Under the pieces are notes generated by a model. The model ran no database searches, was not told where the DNA came from, and worked only from the letters and a program-made list of their open reading frames with translations. DNA of 7,577 bases from Bacteroidota bacterium (GTDB taxonomy: Bacteria > Bacteroidota > Bacteroidia > B-17B0 > Aurantibacillaceae). The translations under genes were made by a program, and so were the position numbers. The DNA lies in NCBI GenBank assembly GCA_947449125.1, contig CANFQR010000057.1, positions 1 through 7,577 on the forward strand, written 5' to 3'. This document shows, in pieces, positions 7,082 to 7,577 of this stretch (the stretch's first letter is position 1; the number at the start of each line of letters is the position of its first letter).

Positions 7082-7577
7082 ATGAAAAAAACAATATTCA
7101 TTTACAGCATATTTATTATTCTATTAAATAATAAATTAAATGCACAAGACGTACATTTTTCAAATATTAATGAGGCGCCATTGTTTAATAGCCCTGCAAA
7201 TACGGGTTTTTATAACGGTTATTTTAGATCAATTATTAATTACCGTAGCCAATGGGGCGCTATGAATAAAGCATTTCAAACCATAGCAATATCAGTTGAC
7301 GGAGGTTTATTTAAATCGAAAAGAAGAATTGCTTTTTTAGGCCTTGGTTTGACTATTTTTAATGATAAGGCAGGTTCGGCAAGTTTACAAAAAACGAATG
7401 CATTGCTTAATATTAGCGGTGTATTAAAGGCAGGAAAAAACAGTGTATTAAGTGCCGGCATAGCCGGTGGTGTATCTGCTAATAATGCAAATTATAATAA
7501 ACTTACATACAGTTCTCAATTTGATGGGAATAATATAGATAATACAATGCCAAGTGGAGAAACAGTTGTTTATCGTC
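7082..7577 (+). CDS. SprF/PorP-family type IX secretion membrane protein (3' end cut by window)
   Basis: The frame is open from the ATG at 7082 to the window edge, giving 165 codons, roughly half of a family usually near 300-350 residues. It starts with a signal peptide (KK, then the hydrophobic TIFIYSIFIILL) ending in LNAQ, with cleavage probably near residue 21. The mature start, QDVHFSNINEAPLFNSPANT (22-41), followed by INYRSQWG (52-59) and a VDGG segment, is the N-terminal signature of the PorP/SprF outer-membrane family. The later FLGLGLTIFNDKAGSASLQ (85-103) and alternating hydrophobic stretches fit beta-barrel strands. SprF is required for secretion of the gliding adhesin SprB, and paralogues usually lie directly after type B cargo genes, as here: the gap is 22 bp, with no promoter-like box or Shine-Dalgarno, which suggests one transcript with the CotH-like gene. 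It is unlikely to be the core PorP, which normally sits with other secretion-machine genes. The C-terminal half is not visible. Confidence 0.88.
   Translation, partial: MKKTIFIYSIFIILLNNKLNAQDVHFSNINEAPLFNSPANTGFYNGYFRSIINYRSQWGAMNKAFQTIAISVDGGLFKSKRRIAFLGLGLTIFNDKAGSASLQKTNALLNISGVLKAGKNSVLSAGIAGGVSANNANYNKLTYSSQFDGNNIDNTMPSGETVVYR

Noticed and set aside
7276..7461. 61-codon - strand open frame at the right end
   Set aside because: It is antisense to the SprF/PorP-family gene, which has a signal peptide and family motifs.

Overview
This 7.6 kb window is from a low-GC chromosome of the phylum Bacteroidota, plausibly a gliding or type IX secreting lineage such as Flavobacteriales or a relative; I cannot place it more finely. 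The evidence is an SprF/PorP-family outer-membrane protein, a cargo protein ending in a type B (gliding-motility-type) type IX secretion sorting domain, the long Bacteroidota-style amidophosphoribosyltransferase, no Shine-Dalgarno sequences before the genes, and promoter-like TAnnTTTG boxes.

The left part (1-2244) is compact housekeeping DNA. It holds the 3' two thirds of uvrB (nucleotide excision repair, + strand, cut by the window edge), a GNAT acetyltransferase on the - strand only 6 bp away and convergent with uvrB, and smpB (tmRNA partner in ribosome rescue, + strand), which starts 21 bp from the GNAT start in divergent orientation. The middle (2276-4177) is a 633-residue PurF-like glutamine PRPP amidotransferase on the - strand, convergent with smpB across 31 bp.

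A 152-bp divergent intergenic region (4178-4329) carries a promoter-like element facing each way and an imperfect 16-bp palindrome. To its right is a likely two-gene + strand unit. The first gene encodes a secreted ~909-residue protein built from a signal peptide, lamin-tail domain, chitobiase-C-like module, CotH-like region, InlB-B-repeat-like module and T9SS type B C-terminal domain. The second, 22 bp later, encodes an SprF/PorP-family protein that runs off the window. Read together, this is a surface or secreted cargo protein with its dedicated outer-membrane partner.

No tRNA, rRNA, CRISPR array, insertion sequence or convincing intrinsic terminator was found. The least ordinary part is the cargo/SprF pair, especially the loss of the usual acidic WDxD-type residues in the CotH-like domain. 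The window otherwise looks like ordinary Bacteroidota chromosome, and I do not see a clear case for a wholly new system.
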